Assembly: GCA_947585665.1 (NCBI GenBank)
Contig: CANPXE010000004.1
Span: forward strand, 1-64,000
Length of the DNA: 64,000 nt
DNA from: an uncultured Bacilli bacterium
GTDB taxonomy: Bacteria; Bacillota_I; Bacilli_A; RF39; UBA660
Reading direction: 5' to 3'
The translations under genes were made by a program, and so were the position numbers. Every line of letters begins with the position of its first letter. The stretch's first letter is position 1. This document shows positions 1 through 7,610 of this stretch, one piece after another. Below the pieces are notes generated by a model. The model had not been told where the DNA came from. It saw only the letters and a list, made by a program, of their open reading frames with translations, and did not search any database.

Positions 1-40
1 TTTTGTTTCAAAACATAAAAAAATTTTTTCCATAAGAAAA

Positions 41-64
41 CCTCTAGAAAAATCTAGGGGTTTG
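41..64 (+). terminator. Hairpin upstream of the first gene
   Basis: CCTCTAGA (41-48) pairs with TCTAGGGG (53-60) around an AAAA loop, with one G-T wobble. A short T-rich tail (tttgt) follows. It is either a weak terminator of a gene to the left of the window or, read on the minus strand, a hairpin covering an AGAGG sequence. Confidence 0.45.
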
Positions 65-76
65 TCTACAGTCTGA

Positions 77-108
77 GTCATTGATAATAATTTATCAATG
101 ACTTTTTT
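77..108 (+). terminator. Intrinsic terminator
   Basis: A perfect 11-bp stem GTCATTGATAA (77-87) / TTATCAATGAC (92-102) with a TAAT loop is followed directly by six T (103-108). It would end transcription entering from the left of the window and insulates the gene at 171. Confidence 0.85.
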
Positions 109-170
109 GATGGTAAATCTATTTTTTTGTAAGATTTTATATTATAATTATAATTAAAGTAGGTGGAGTA

Positions 171-1169
171 ATGTTTTTAAGTATATGTGAAAATTCTAAT
201 GCTCTTAGTGCTATTTTGTTTATTAAAGAAATAATTAATGTAATAAGTATTGTTGTTCCAATAATTTTAATTATTATGTTAAGTATTGAACTTGTGAAGA
301 TAGTAGTAGGAGATGCATCTAAAAGTGTTGGTAAAGTTGTAAAATCAATTACGATGAAAGCTATCGCCGCTGTTTGCGTATTTTTTATTCCAACTCTTGT
401 TAATTTGTTGTTATCACTTTTAAGTAATAGTTCTTTGAGTGAAAATTTATGTTGGATTAATGCTGATACATCAATAATTGAAAATTATCGTTTAATGGAA
501 GAAGCTGAAAGAAAAACTGAAGAAGCAAAAATAAAACAAGAAAAAGCCAAAGCCGAAGAAGAGAGAAAACGAATTGCTGATATGAGAGAACAACTTCGTA
601 AAGAAAATGAAGAAGCCGCTGCTTCCAAAGGAAAAGGGGGATGGGGTGATTGCAAAGGTTCATATAAAGGGACTAAATACAATTTATCCAATACAGAAAT
701 AATTCAATTAGCACGTATGGTTAAAGGTGAATATGGTGCTGATATTGATGGTATGAAAGCGGTTGCATCACATATGGCCAATCTTTATGAAATTAGAAAA
801 CATAATGGTTATACCCATGGTCAAAGTCTTTATTCTTACATAACGACTTGTGGTTGGTATGCAACTCAACGTATTATTTATAATTCTAGGTATGATGATG
901 CAAAGGCCCAACAAGCTGTTCGTGATGTCCTTGTCAATGGTAATAGAACACTACCTCTCTACATTGATGAATTTGACTGGTTTCCTGGTGATATAAGAGG
1001 AGCAGGCTCTGTTAGTGATGCTGATAGTTATAAACCGGGTGTTACGAAACTATATAACGTTTATGGTTCAAGTGGTACTTATTTTTGTATTACTAAAACG
1101 AGTGGGGATGCTAATATCTTTTTCTATACCAGTACTGCTGAAAAATATAAACGTGAGATGGGATTATAA
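171..1169 (+). CDS. Membrane-anchored cell-wall hydrolase (SleB/Hydrolase_2-like) with two-helix N-terminus
   Basis: 332 aa in three parts. Residues about 15-45 and 62-85 are two hydrophobic helices separated by a short basic loop, an arrangement like the TrbC/VirB2-type pilin-like membrane proteins of type IV secretion systems. Residues about 105-155 are a highly charged Glu/Lys/Ala coiled coil. Residues about 178-330 look like the SleB/CwlJ-type hydrolase domain (Hydrolase_2): it opens IIQLARMVKGEYGADIDGMK, which fits the family's LARxxxxEA...G..AVA pattern with the presumed catalytic Glu. Family members cut spore cortex or vegetative peptidoglycan. The start has AGGTGGAG just upstream. The fold of the N-terminus is inference; the hydrolase call is reasonably firm. 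Confidence 0.75.
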   Translation: MFLSICENSNALSAILFIKEIINVISIVVPIILIIMLSIELVKIVVGDASKSVGKVVKSITMKAIAAVCVFFIPTLVNLLLSLLSNSSLSENLCWINADTSIIENYRLMEEAERKTEEAKIKQEKAKAEEERKRIADMREQLRKENEEAAASKGKGGWGDCKGSYKGTKYNLSNTEIIQLARMVKGEYGADIDGMKAVASHMANLYEIRKHNGYTHGQSLYSYITTCGWYATQRIIYNSRYDDAKAQQAVRDVLVNGNRTLPLYIDEFDWFPGDIRGAGSVSDADSYKPGVTKLYNVYGSSGTYFCITKTSGDANIFFYTSTAEKYKREMGL

Positions 1170-1184
1170 AAGGGGAGGTATTGT

Positions 1185-1805
1185 ATGAAAAAAATAAAGT
1201 TCTTAATTGTTATTGTTGTTATATTATTATGCAGTGGTTGTAAAGCTACGTATAAACTTGATTATTATGATGATACTTTTAAAGAAGAATTAGTTGTTGA
1301 AGAATTATCGCAACAAGATCAAACTTATTTTGATAGATATAATGATGAAGCATCGTTAGTTATTGATGATAATAATTCATATAAGTATACGAATGGTAAT
1401 AATAAAAAAATATTTTCTTATACCATTGGTAAAAGTTTAAAAAATACACCTCTTCTTGATTATTGTTTTGAAAATGTTTATGTCATTGATACTGAAAAAT
1501 ATGTAAATATTAAAACAGATGGTGAATTCTATTGTAAAAATTATGATATTACTTTGAAACTAAATACTGATAAAAAAGTAATTAATAGTAATGCTAGTAG
1601 TAGTGTTGATGGAACCTATACTTGGGATGAATTAGAGGATGGAATAACAGTTCAAATAAGTAAAGAGGAATTACTTTTAGATAGTAATAATGTTGTTAAA
1701 AAGAATTTAAAAGATTTATATATAAGACTTGCTATTGTAATTGGATTTATCGTTATAATTGTGTTTGCTATAATTCGTCTAAAAAAGAACCATAATAAAG
1801 ATTAA
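1185..1805 (+). CDS. Putative lipoprotein with C-terminal membrane helix
   Basis: 206 aa, family not recognised. The N-terminus MKKIKFLIVIVVILLCSGCK is a signal peptide with a lipobox (LCSGC), so Cys19 is the probable lipidated residue. A polar Tyr/Asp/Asn-rich domain follows. Residues about 178-198 form a second hydrophobic helix and the protein ends in a short basic tail, so the mature protein would be held at both ends with its middle outside. It lies 15 bases after the wall hydrolase with an AGGGGAGG ribosome site, so the two are probably co-transcribed. Confidence 0.75.
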   Translation: MKKIKFLIVIVVILLCSGCKATYKLDYYDDTFKEELVVEELSQQDQTYFDRYNDEASLVIDDNNSYKYTNGNNKKIFSYTIGKSLKNTPLLDYCFENVYVIDTEKYVNIKTDGEFYCKNYDITLKLNTDKKVINSNASSSVDGTYTWDELEDGITVQISKEELLLDSNNVVKKNLKDLYIRLAIVIGFIVIIVFAIIRLKKNHNKD

Positions 1806-1831
1806 AATATGTATTTATTACATATTTTTTT
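1804..1831 (+). terminator. Probable weak terminator
   Basis: An AT-only stem AAAATATGTA (1804-1813) / TACATATTTT (1819-1828) is followed by a T tract. It sits directly after the lipoprotein stop and before the XRE gene. Confidence 0.5.
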
Positions 1832-1846
1832 ACAAATGTATTAAAA

Positions 1847-1870
1847 AATGATAAAAAATGTGTTATCATT
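1847..1870 (+). promoter_or_regulatory. Palindrome overlapping an extended -10 box, likely XRE operator
   Basis: A perfect inverted repeat AATGATAA (1847-1854) / TTATCATT (1863-1870) has an 8-bp spacer. The right arm contains an extended -10 element, TG-t-TATCAT (1861-1869). It lies 17 bases upstream of an XRE-type DNA-binding protein gene. A two-fold site over the -10 box of the regulator's own promoter fits autorepression; the binding itself is inference. Confidence 0.5.
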
Positions 1871-1886
1871 ATTTTAGGTGATTTAT

Positions 1887-2195
1887 ATGGTTGATAAATA
1901 TGTTAAGAATGAGAAAAAAAGAATTGATAGGGAATATCAAAATATTGAAGAGTTAAATAAATATCAAGAACAAGAAAAAAGAATTCTTGATATCGAAGAA
2001 GAACTATTGAGTGAACTAGCTCATCTTCGTCAAGAAAAGAAATTATCACAAAGAGATTTGTGTGACATAATTAATTTAAAGCAACCAGCTCTTGCGAAGA
2101 TTGAAAAGAGAAAGAATTCTCCGCAATTATCAACACTTGTTAAGATATTGGATGCTTTAGACTATCACATTGAGTTTAAAAAGAATAGTAAATGA
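1887..2195 (+). CDS. XRE-family helix-turn-helix protein (solitary antitoxin-like)
   Basis: 102 aa from ATG 1887, chosen because AGGTGA (1876-1881) lies at the right distance; an in-frame GTG at 1878 is inside that ribosome site. Residues about 1-40 are a charged helix. Residues about 45-95 are a typical HTH_3 domain (QEKKLSQRDLCDIINLKQPA, then LAKIEKRKNSPQLSTLVKIL). The layout resembles HigA-type antitoxins, but no toxin gene is adjacent: the next gene is fmt. It could be an orphan antitoxin or an ordinary small regulator. Stop codon is TGA. Confidence 0.8.
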   Translation: MVDKYVKNEKKRIDREYQNIEELNKYQEQEKRILDIEEELLSELAHLRQEKKLSQRDLCDIINLKQPALAKIEKRKNSPQLSTLVKILDALDYHIEFKKNSK

Positions 2196-2224
2196 GAAAG
2201 GTTATATAATTAATTAGGTGAAAT

Positions 2225-3178
2225 ATGAAAAAAAACAGCGATGTAAAAGTATTATTTATGGGAACACCAGAATTTTGTGTACCTATTTTAGAAAGTTTAA
2301 TTGCTTCTTATGATGTTGTTGGTGTAGTTACGCAACCCGATAAAGAAATAGGGCGTCATAAAGAATTAAAAGCAAGTCCTGTTAAAGAGTGTGCTATTAA
2401 AAATGGTATATTAGTTTTGCAACCAGCGAAGATTAGAAAAGATTATCAAGAGGTATTAAATCGCAAACCAGATATCATCATAACTTGTGCCTATGGGCAA
2501 ATAATTCCTAAAGAGATACTTGATTATCCTAAATATGGTTGTATTAATGTCCATGCATCACTTCTACCTAAATATCGTGGTGGAGCACCAATGCAAAGAG
2601 CGATTATGAATGGTGAAAAAGAAACGGGAATTACCATTATGTACATGGATGAACACATGGATACAGGAAATATTATTAAGATGGCAAAAGTACCTATTTT
2701 AGATAGTGATAATTTAGAAAAAGTTCATGATAAGTTGAGTGCTTTAGGAGAAAAACTTTTAATGGAAACTCTACCTTCCATATTAGATGGAACTAATGAT
2801 TCAATTGCTCAAGATGATTCCAAAGCAACATTTGCTCCTGTCATATCAAGAGAAGATGAAAAAATTGATTTTAATAAAAAAGCCAAAGAAATATATGACC
2901 ACATAAGAGCTCTTTCACCATTCCCTGGAGCATATGCTACTCTTGATGGAAAAATAGTAAAAATATATAATGCTTATGTAAAGGAAGAATTTTATACCGA
3001 AAAAGAAAATGGTGAAATAGGTAAGATATATAAAGATGGATTAGGAGTATCTTGTAAAGACTATGAAATAGTCATTACTGATGTTAAATTTGAAGGTAAA
3101 AAAAGATGTCTCATGAAAGACTATTTTAATGGTAATGATGGAAATAAATTTTTAGGAAAGATTTTTAATAAAGATTAA
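2225..3178 (+). CDS. fmt: Methionyl-tRNA formyltransferase
   Basis: 317 aa, the normal family length. Transfers a formyl group from 10-formyl-tetrahydrofolate to Met-tRNA(fMet) for initiation. The N-terminus VLFMGTPEFCVPILESLI and the substrate/catalytic block HASLLPKYRGGAPMQRAI are diagnostic. The C-terminal tRNA-binding part contains SPFPGAYA. The start follows AGGTGAAAT. It is followed 2 bases later by an unknown membrane protein gene and is not in the def-fmt-sun order seen in many Firmicutes. Confidence 0.97.
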   Translation: MKKNSDVKVLFMGTPEFCVPILESLIASYDVVGVVTQPDKEIGRHKELKASPVKECAIKNGILVLQPAKIRKDYQEVLNRKPDIIITCAYGQIIPKEILDYPKYGCINVHASLLPKYRGGAPMQRAIMNGEKETGITIMYMDEHMDTGNIIKMAKVPILDSDNLEKVHDKLSALGEKLLMETLPSILDGTNDSIAQDDSKATFAPVISREDEKIDFNKKAKEIYDHIRALSPFPGAYATLDGKIVKIYNAYVKEEFYTEKENGEIGKIYKDGLGVSCKDYEIVITDVKFEGKKRCLMKDYFNGNDGNKFLGKIFNKD

Positions 3179-3180
3179 TT

Positions 3181-3876
3181 ATGAAAAAAGAAAAGAATAA
3201 AATTTGGAAAATATTAAAGGATAAAAAAACACATTCAATTATTTTGATAGTATTTTATTGTCTACTATTTCTATCTTTAATCTTTTATATACGTATCAAA
3301 CATAACCTAGAAAATAGTAATAATAATAAAGAAAATATTGAAAAAATAGAATCTATTTTTGAATTACAAGATTATTTAGAAAATAAAAATTATAGTTATG
3401 AATATACTTTAAAAGTAGATAATGATACTTATAAATATACGGGGAAAAGATACTTAGATAAAGAAGAGTTCGTATTTCAAAATGGTTTAATCTCAGAAAA
3501 TTATCAACGCAATAAAAGTGATATTTATAAAAAAGAAAATGATAAGTTTATAAAAACAGAATTACCATATCATTATTTTAATTATTTTGATTCTGATTTG
3601 ATAGGAGCAATTCTTGAAAAAAGTACTTTTGATAGTAAAAATAATTTATATGAAATTAGTAATAAAGATCTTCAAGATATAATTGGTAATCAAAAAAATA
3701 ATTATGAACAAGAGGGTATTAATACTATTGAAATAATTTATGGTGATAATAACGTTGTATCAATTATTATAGATTTAACTAATTATGTTAAAACTATAAA
3801 TGAAACTGATGATTTAGTAATATTAGAATTAAAATATATGAATTTTCAAAAAATAAAAGATTTTTCTATAAATTAA
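3181..3876 (+). CDS. Unknown single-pass membrane protein
   Basis: 231 aa, family not recognised. A basic N-terminus (MKKEKNKIWKILKDKKTHS) is followed by one hydrophobic helix at about residues 19-38, then an extracytoplasmic polar domain rich in Asn, Lys, Tyr and Asp. It starts 2 bases after the fmt stop with no separate ribosome site visible beyond GATTAATT, so it is probably translated by coupling to fmt. Confidence 0.65.
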   Translation: MKKEKNKIWKILKDKKTHSIILIVFYCLLFLSLIFYIRIKHNLENSNNNKENIEKIESIFELQDYLENKNYSYEYTLKVDNDTYKYTGKRYLDKEEFVFQNGLISENYQRNKSDIYKKENDKFIKTELPYHYFNYFDSDLIGAILEKSTFDSKNNLYEISNKDLQDIIGNQKNNYEQEGINTIEIIYGDNNVVSIIIDLTNYVKTINETDDLVILELKYMNFQKIKDFSIN

Positions 3877-3898
3877 ATATAAAAAATCAAAAAAAGAC

Positions 3899-3927
3899 TT
3901 GCATTATTTACTTATTTATTATAGAAT
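3899..3927 (+). promoter_or_regulatory. Promoter of the tRNA-Ile/Asn/Glu cluster
   Basis: TTGCAT (3899-3904), 17-bp spacer, TAGAAT (3922-3927). It lies 47 bases before the first mature tRNA base and is the only good sigma-A-like element in the gap after the preceding gene. Confidence 0.7.
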
Positions 3928-3974
3928 GTAGAAGTACGACTGGATTAATCGTATGAATTAATGCAAGTATGAAT

Positions 3975-4051
<77 letters not shown>

Positions 4052-4054
4052 GTT

Positions 4055-4131
4055 GCCTCAATAGCTCAGTTGGTTAGAGCACCTGACTGTTAATCAGGGG
4101 GTCCTAGGTTCAAGTCCTAGTTGAGGCGCCA
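4055..4131 (+). tRNA. tRNA-Asn (anticodon GTT)
   Basis: 77 nt with encoded CCA. Acceptor GCCTCAA / TTGAGGC with discriminator G; anticodon loop CTGTTAA reads GTT; T-arm CCTAGGTTCAAGTCCTAG. Three bases after tRNA-Ile. Confidence 0.95.
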
Positions 4132-4138
4132 TTTTTTT

Positions 4139-4215
4139 GGCCAGTTGGTGAAGCGGCTTAACACACTGCCCTTTCACGGCAGCATTCACGGGTCCGAATC
4201 CCGTACTGGTCACCA
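4139..4215 (+). tRNA. tRNA-Glu (anticodon TTC)
   Basis: 77 nt with encoded CCA. Acceptor GGCCAGT / ACTGGTC; anticodon loop CTTTCAC reads TTC; T-loop GGTCCGAATCC. Last tRNA of the cluster, followed by a terminator, a small exported ORF and then gltX, whose product charges this tRNA. A second, CTC-reading tRNA-Glu lies at 8067. Confidence 0.95.
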
Positions 4216-4227
4216 TATTTGATATAG

Positions 4228-4254
4228 CCCTTATTCAATAAGGGTTTTATTTTG
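4228..4254 (+). terminator. Terminator of the tRNA cluster
   Basis: CCCTTA (4228-4233) / TAAGGG (4239-4244) with loop TTCAA, then a T-rich tail. Confidence 0.85.
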
Positions 4255-4264
4255 GCATATTCAG

Positions 4265-4273
4265 TGATATAAT
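4265..4273 (+). promoter_or_regulatory. Extended -10 promoter upstream of small ORF and gltX
   Basis: TG-A-TATAAT (4265-4273), a consensus extended -10 box, 24 bases before the TTG start of the small ORF. No good -35 is present, as is common with extended -10 promoters. Confidence 0.6.
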
Positions 4274-4297
4274 AAGGCCATTCAGGGTGGTGGTATT

Positions 4298-4513
4298 TTG
4301 AAGAAATTATTTATTTTCATTTTAGTGTTTGCGACAATATCGTTGTTGTTTGGACAAGATTTAAATTATCAATTAAATGTTATAAATGAAAAATATGATA
4401 TTAATATTCAAGATAGTACAACAAAAACTTTAAAAGATATATTTGGTTTTGATCCATTTCATCCTTTAAAAAGTTTAGAATTTGATGATAGTGAGGTATG
4501 GTATGACGAATAA
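4298..4513 (+). CDS. Small exported protein of unknown function
   Basis: 71 aa from a TTG start placed after GGTGGTGG. Residues 1-20 are a signal peptide or membrane anchor (KKLFIFILVFATISLLFG); the remainder is short and polar. Residues 33-48 (YDINIQDSTTKTLKDI) match residues 38-53 of the gene at 8267 (FDVDIGEMSTKSIEKV), which also follows a tRNA-Glu gene. Its 3' end overlaps the gltX start by 11 bases, so translation is likely coupled to gltX. Confidence 0.65.
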   Translation: MKKLFIFILVFATISLLFGQDLNYQLNVINEKYDINIQDSTTKTLKDIFGFDPFHPLKSLEFDDSEVWYDE

Positions 4514-6158
4514 AGATTTAGCTAATTTAATATTTCCTGATATTGATAAAGATGTTTCTTATTATGAAAATCTATATCCCGAAAGAGATTTGAAAGATGG
4601 AAGTGTCGTTTCAAGATTTGCCCCAAGTCCAACAGGATTTGTGCATATGGGATCTTTATTTTCGGCTTTTTTGGCATCGAAAGTTGCGAAAGATAGTGCT
4701 GGTGTCTTTTATGTTAGAATTGAAGATACTGATCAAGAGCGAAAAGTTGAAAATGGTGTTGAAAACATCATTAGAGACTTAACTAATTTTGGAATTGAAA
4801 TAGATGAAGGTGTCATTGGCGAAGGAAAAGAAAAAGGACAATATGGTCCTTATATTCAAAGTAATCGTAAAGAGATATATCAAACTTATGCAAAACACTT
4901 ACTAGAAGAAGGTCTTGCATATCCTTGTTTTTGTAGTCCTGAAGAGTTAGAAGAAATAAGAAATATGCAAGAAATTAATAAAGAACAAATCGGTTATTAT
5001 GGAAGTTTTGCTAAATGTCGTACTCTTTCCCTTGAAGAACAATCAAAAAGAATTAAAAATGGCGAAAAGTATGTCATTCGTTTAAAGTCGCCTGGCGATA
5101 TTAATCACAAAGTTAAAGTAAAAGATTTGATTAAAGGAGAAATTGAGTTTCCTGAAAACAATCTTGATATCGTCATCATTAAATCAGATGGACTTCCAAC
5201 ATATCATTTTGCACACGCTGTTGATGACCATTTAATGCATACAACTTGTGTTGTAAGAGGAGACGAGTGGGTTAGTTCACTTCCCATTCATGTTCAATTA
5301 TTTGATGTTTTAGGATTTAAAACTCCAAAGTATGCGCATCTTTCACCCATTATGGTTCAAGATGGTAATTCAAGAAGAAAACTAAGTAAGAGGAAAGACG
5401 CTTATGCCGCCATTAGTTACTATCACAAATTAGGAATTCCTAATGAAGCTGTTAAACTATATCTAATGACTATTGCTAATAGTAATTTTGAAGCTTGGTA
5501 TCAATCAACTCCTAATGGTAAATTAGAAGACTTTAAATTTGATTTTAAAAAAGTTTCAAGTAGTGGTTCTCTTTTTGATATGGATAAACTATTAAATATT
5601 TCTAAAAACTATATCAGTTTTCTTAGTAAAGATGAATTATATAGTCGTGTCTTGGAATGGTCAAAGACTTATGATCAAGAATTATATGATTTAATCACTA
5701 AATACAAAGACGAAACTATATCTTTCTTAAATATTGAACGTGAACAAAAGAAACCAAGAAAAGATTATGCTAGTTATAGTGAAATAAAAAAAGGTGCTTG
5801 GTACATGTATGACGAATTGTTTGATAATTATGAAAGAAACTATGAATTACCAGACAATGTATCTTTGGAAGAAGCAAAAAAAATAATTAAACTTTATATA
5901 TCTAAATACTATAATTCTCAAGATAGTGAAGAAGAATGGTTTAATCGCATGAAAGAAATGAGTAAAGAATTAGGATACGCAACCGATATGAAAGACTATC
6001 GTGAAAATCCTGATAAATATAAAGGTAGTGTTGCGGATATTTCTAATGTCATTCGTGTTGTCTTTACGACTAAGAAAACCACTCCTAATCTTTATAATAT
6101 TTTAAAGATTTTAGGAATAGATAGAATGAAGAAAAGAATTGAAATGTTTGAAAAATAA
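4503..6158 (+). CDS. gltX: Glutamyl-tRNA synthetase
   Basis: 551 aa from ATG 4503, preferred over an upstream in-frame start because GTGAGG precedes it. Class I synthetase that charges Glu onto tRNA-Glu. Signatures: RFAPSPTGFVHMGS, where the HIGH box is H48-M-G-S, and the KLSKR loop at residues 293-297 (KMSKS equivalent). It is longer than typical bacterial GluRS (about 480-500 aa) because of a roughly 35-residue N-terminal extension and other insertions. It lies just downstream of tRNA-Glu(TTC). With no GlnRS or GatCAB in view, whether it is discriminating cannot be told. Confidence 0.93.
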   Translation: MTNKDLANLIFPDIDKDVSYYENLYPERDLKDGSVVSRFAPSPTGFVHMGSLFSAFLASKVAKDSAGVFYVRIEDTDQERKVENGVENIIRDLTNFGIEIDEGVIGEGKEKGQYGPYIQSNRKEIYQTYAKHLLEEGLAYPCFCSPEELEEIRNMQEINKEQIGYYGSFAKCRTLSLEEQSKRIKNGEKYVIRLKSPGDINHKVKVKDLIKGEIEFPENNLDIVIIKSDGLPTYHFAHAVDDHLMHTTCVVRGDEWVSSLPIHVQLFDVLGFKTPKYAHLSPIMVQDGNSRRKLSKRKDAYAAISYYHKLGIPNEAVKLYLMTIANSNFEAWYQSTPNGKLEDFKFDFKKVSSSGSLFDMDKLLNISKNYISFLSKDELYSRVLEWSKTYDQELYDLITKYKDETISFLNIEREQKKPRKDYASYSEIKKGAWYMYDELFDNYERNYELPDNVSLEEAKKIIKLYISKYYNSQDSEEEWFNRMKEMSKELGYATDMKDYRENPDKYKGSVADISNVIRVVFTTKKTTPNLYNILKILGIDRMKKRIEMFEK

Positions 6159-6196
6159 CATTTTTTTCTTTTTTTTGACATATTTATTTAGTAGTA

Positions 6197-6225
6197 TTGT
6201 TTTTTTCAAACTTAAATAGTATAAT
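6197..6225 (+). promoter_or_regulatory. Promoter of the nfeD-SPFH operon
   Basis: TTGTTT (6197-6202), 17 bp, TATAAT (6220-6225), 19 bases before the nfeD start. A second TTGACA at 6175-6180 lacks a -10 box at a usable distance. Confidence 0.65.
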
Positions 6226-6244
6226 CAAAAATAGGAGGTAAGGT

Positions 6245-6658
6245 ATGTATTTTTTTTGGTTGGCAGTTATCATCATCTTAAGTTTTATTGAAATCGGAAC
6301 AATCAATTTGGTAAGTATTTGGTTTGTTGCATCGGCTTTAGTATCATTATTATTATCATTCTTTCCAGTAAAATTTCATATTCAGTTTATCGTCTTTGTT
6401 GTCCTTGGTATAGTCCTTTTGATAACAACGAGAAAATCACTTGAAAAATTTCTTTCCAAGACGAAACAAAAGACTAATTTAGACCGTGTTGTTGGTATGC
6501 AAGGAATTGTTACAGAAAAGATATCTAAAAATAATCCTGGGGAAGTAAAAGTTGATGGTAAGAGATGGACAGCTGTTTCTGATAAGACTATTGGTGAAGG
6601 AAAAACTGTTGAAATAATGAAAATCGAAGGGGTAAAACTAATCGTTAAGGAGGTATAA
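6245..6658 (+). CDS. NfeD-like membrane protein
   Basis: 137 aa. Residues about 3-65 give three hydrophobic helices and residues about 80-137 form the soluble NfeD OB-fold domain (VGMQGIVTEKI... GEVKVDGKRWTAVSD). Short NfeD proteins are commonly encoded next to SPFH/stomatin-like proteins and thought to act with them in membrane microdomains. Here the next gene, 3 bases on, is exactly such an SPFH gene. AGGAGGT lies just before the start. Confidence 0.88.
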   Translation: MYFFWLAVIIILSFIEIGTINLVSIWFVASALVSLLLSFFPVKFHIQFIVFVVLGIVLLITTRKSLEKFLSKTKQKTNLDRVVGMQGIVTEKISKNNPGEVKVDGKRWTAVSDKTIGEGKTVEIMKIEGVKLIVKEV

Positions 6659-6661
6659 TTT

Positions 6662-7576
6662 ATGGGATTTTTTATTGTTTTACTAATCATCGTTGGACTA
6701 CTTATTTTTGCTTGCGTTAGAGTAGTACCACAGGCTGAAGCATACGTTGTTGAACGTGTTGGTTCATATTTTGAAACTTGGGGTAATGGTTTACACATCA
6801 AAGTGCCATTTATTGATAGAGTGGCTAATCGTTTAACTCTAAAGGAAATCGTAAAAGATTTCGTACCACAACCAGTTATTACAAAAGATAATGTTACGAT
6901 GCAAATTGATACTGTTGTTTATTATCAAATAACAGATCCAAAACTTTATACTTATGGAGTTGAAAATCCATTAACAGCTATTGAAAATTTAACTGCAACA
7001 ACATTGCGTAACATCATTGGTGAATTGGAACTTGACCAAACTTTGACATCACGTGACATCATTAATGCTAAAATGCGTTCTATTCTTGATGAAGCAACTG
7101 ATCCATGGGGAATTAAAGTAAATCGTGTTGAAGTTAAAAATATTATTCCACCTAGAGATATTCAAGAAGCAATGGAAAAACAAATGCGTGCTGAACGTGA
7201 GAGACGTGAAAAAATTCTTCAAGCTGAAGGTGAAAAGAAATCTAGTATCTTAATTGCTGAAGGTGAAAAAGAAAGTGCTATTTTAAGAGCTGAAGCAAGC
7301 CGTGAAGCTCAAATTCGTGTTGCTGAAGGTGAAGCTGAAGCCATGTTAAAAATTAAACAAGCTGAAGCTGAAGGAATTAAATTACTTCGTGAAGCAAAAG
7401 CCGACAAATCTGTTCTTACTTTAAAGAGTTTTGAAGCTTTAGGAAAAGTTGCTGATGGTAATGCTACTAAAATAATCATTCCATCTAATTTACAAAATGT
7501 AGCTGCTCTTGCTACTACTGTTGAAGAAATGTTTAAAGAAGTTAAAACAGATAATTCAACTAATACAAATAAATAA
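6662..7576 (+). CDS. SPFH/band 7 (stomatin/paraslipin-like) protein
   Basis: 304 aa. One N-terminal hydrophobic hairpin (residues about 3-20), then the SPFH domain: VVPQAEAYVVERVGSYFETW, DNVTMQIDTVVYYQITDP and VEVKNIIPPRDIQEAMEKQM are all typical of the QmcA/HflKC-like branch. Residues about 175-250 are an Ala/Glu-rich coiled coil with repeated AEGE motifs used for oligomerisation. Probably forms a membrane scaffold with the NfeD partner encoded upstream. Confidence 0.93.
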   Translation: MGFFIVLLIIVGLLIFACVRVVPQAEAYVVERVGSYFETWGNGLHIKVPFIDRVANRLTLKEIVKDFVPQPVITKDNVTMQIDTVVYYQITDPKLYTYGVENPLTAIENLTATTLRNIIGELELDQTLTSRDIINAKMRSILDEATDPWGIKVNRVEVKNIIPPRDIQEAMEKQMRAERERREKILQAEGEKKSSILIAEGEKESAILRAEASREAQIRVAEGEAEAMLKIKQAEAEGIKLLREAKADKSVLTLKSFEALGKVADGNATKIIIPSNLQNVAALATTVEEMFKEVKTDNSTNTNK

Positions 7577-7580
7577 CAAC

Positions 7581-7610
7581 AAAAAACCACTATTAATTAG
7601 TGGCTTTTTC
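7581..7610. terminator. Bidirectional terminator between convergent genes
   Basis: CCACTA (7587-7592) / TAGTGG (7598-7603) with loop TTAAT, six A on the left (7581-7586) and CTTTTTC on the right. It can serve both the SPFH gene and the convergent DUF4186 gene, whose stop codon lies in the hairpin. Confidence 0.8.

Noticed and set aside
1-33. Possible minus-strand gene start (ATG at 33) with AGAGG upstream, running off the left edge
   Set aside because: Only about 11 codons are visible and the supposed ribosome site lies in a hairpin; not enough to call a gene.
457-691. Two minus-strand ORFs inside the first gene
   Set aside because: They are mirror images of the Glu/Lys coiled coil of the plus-strand gene and have no ribosome site of their own.
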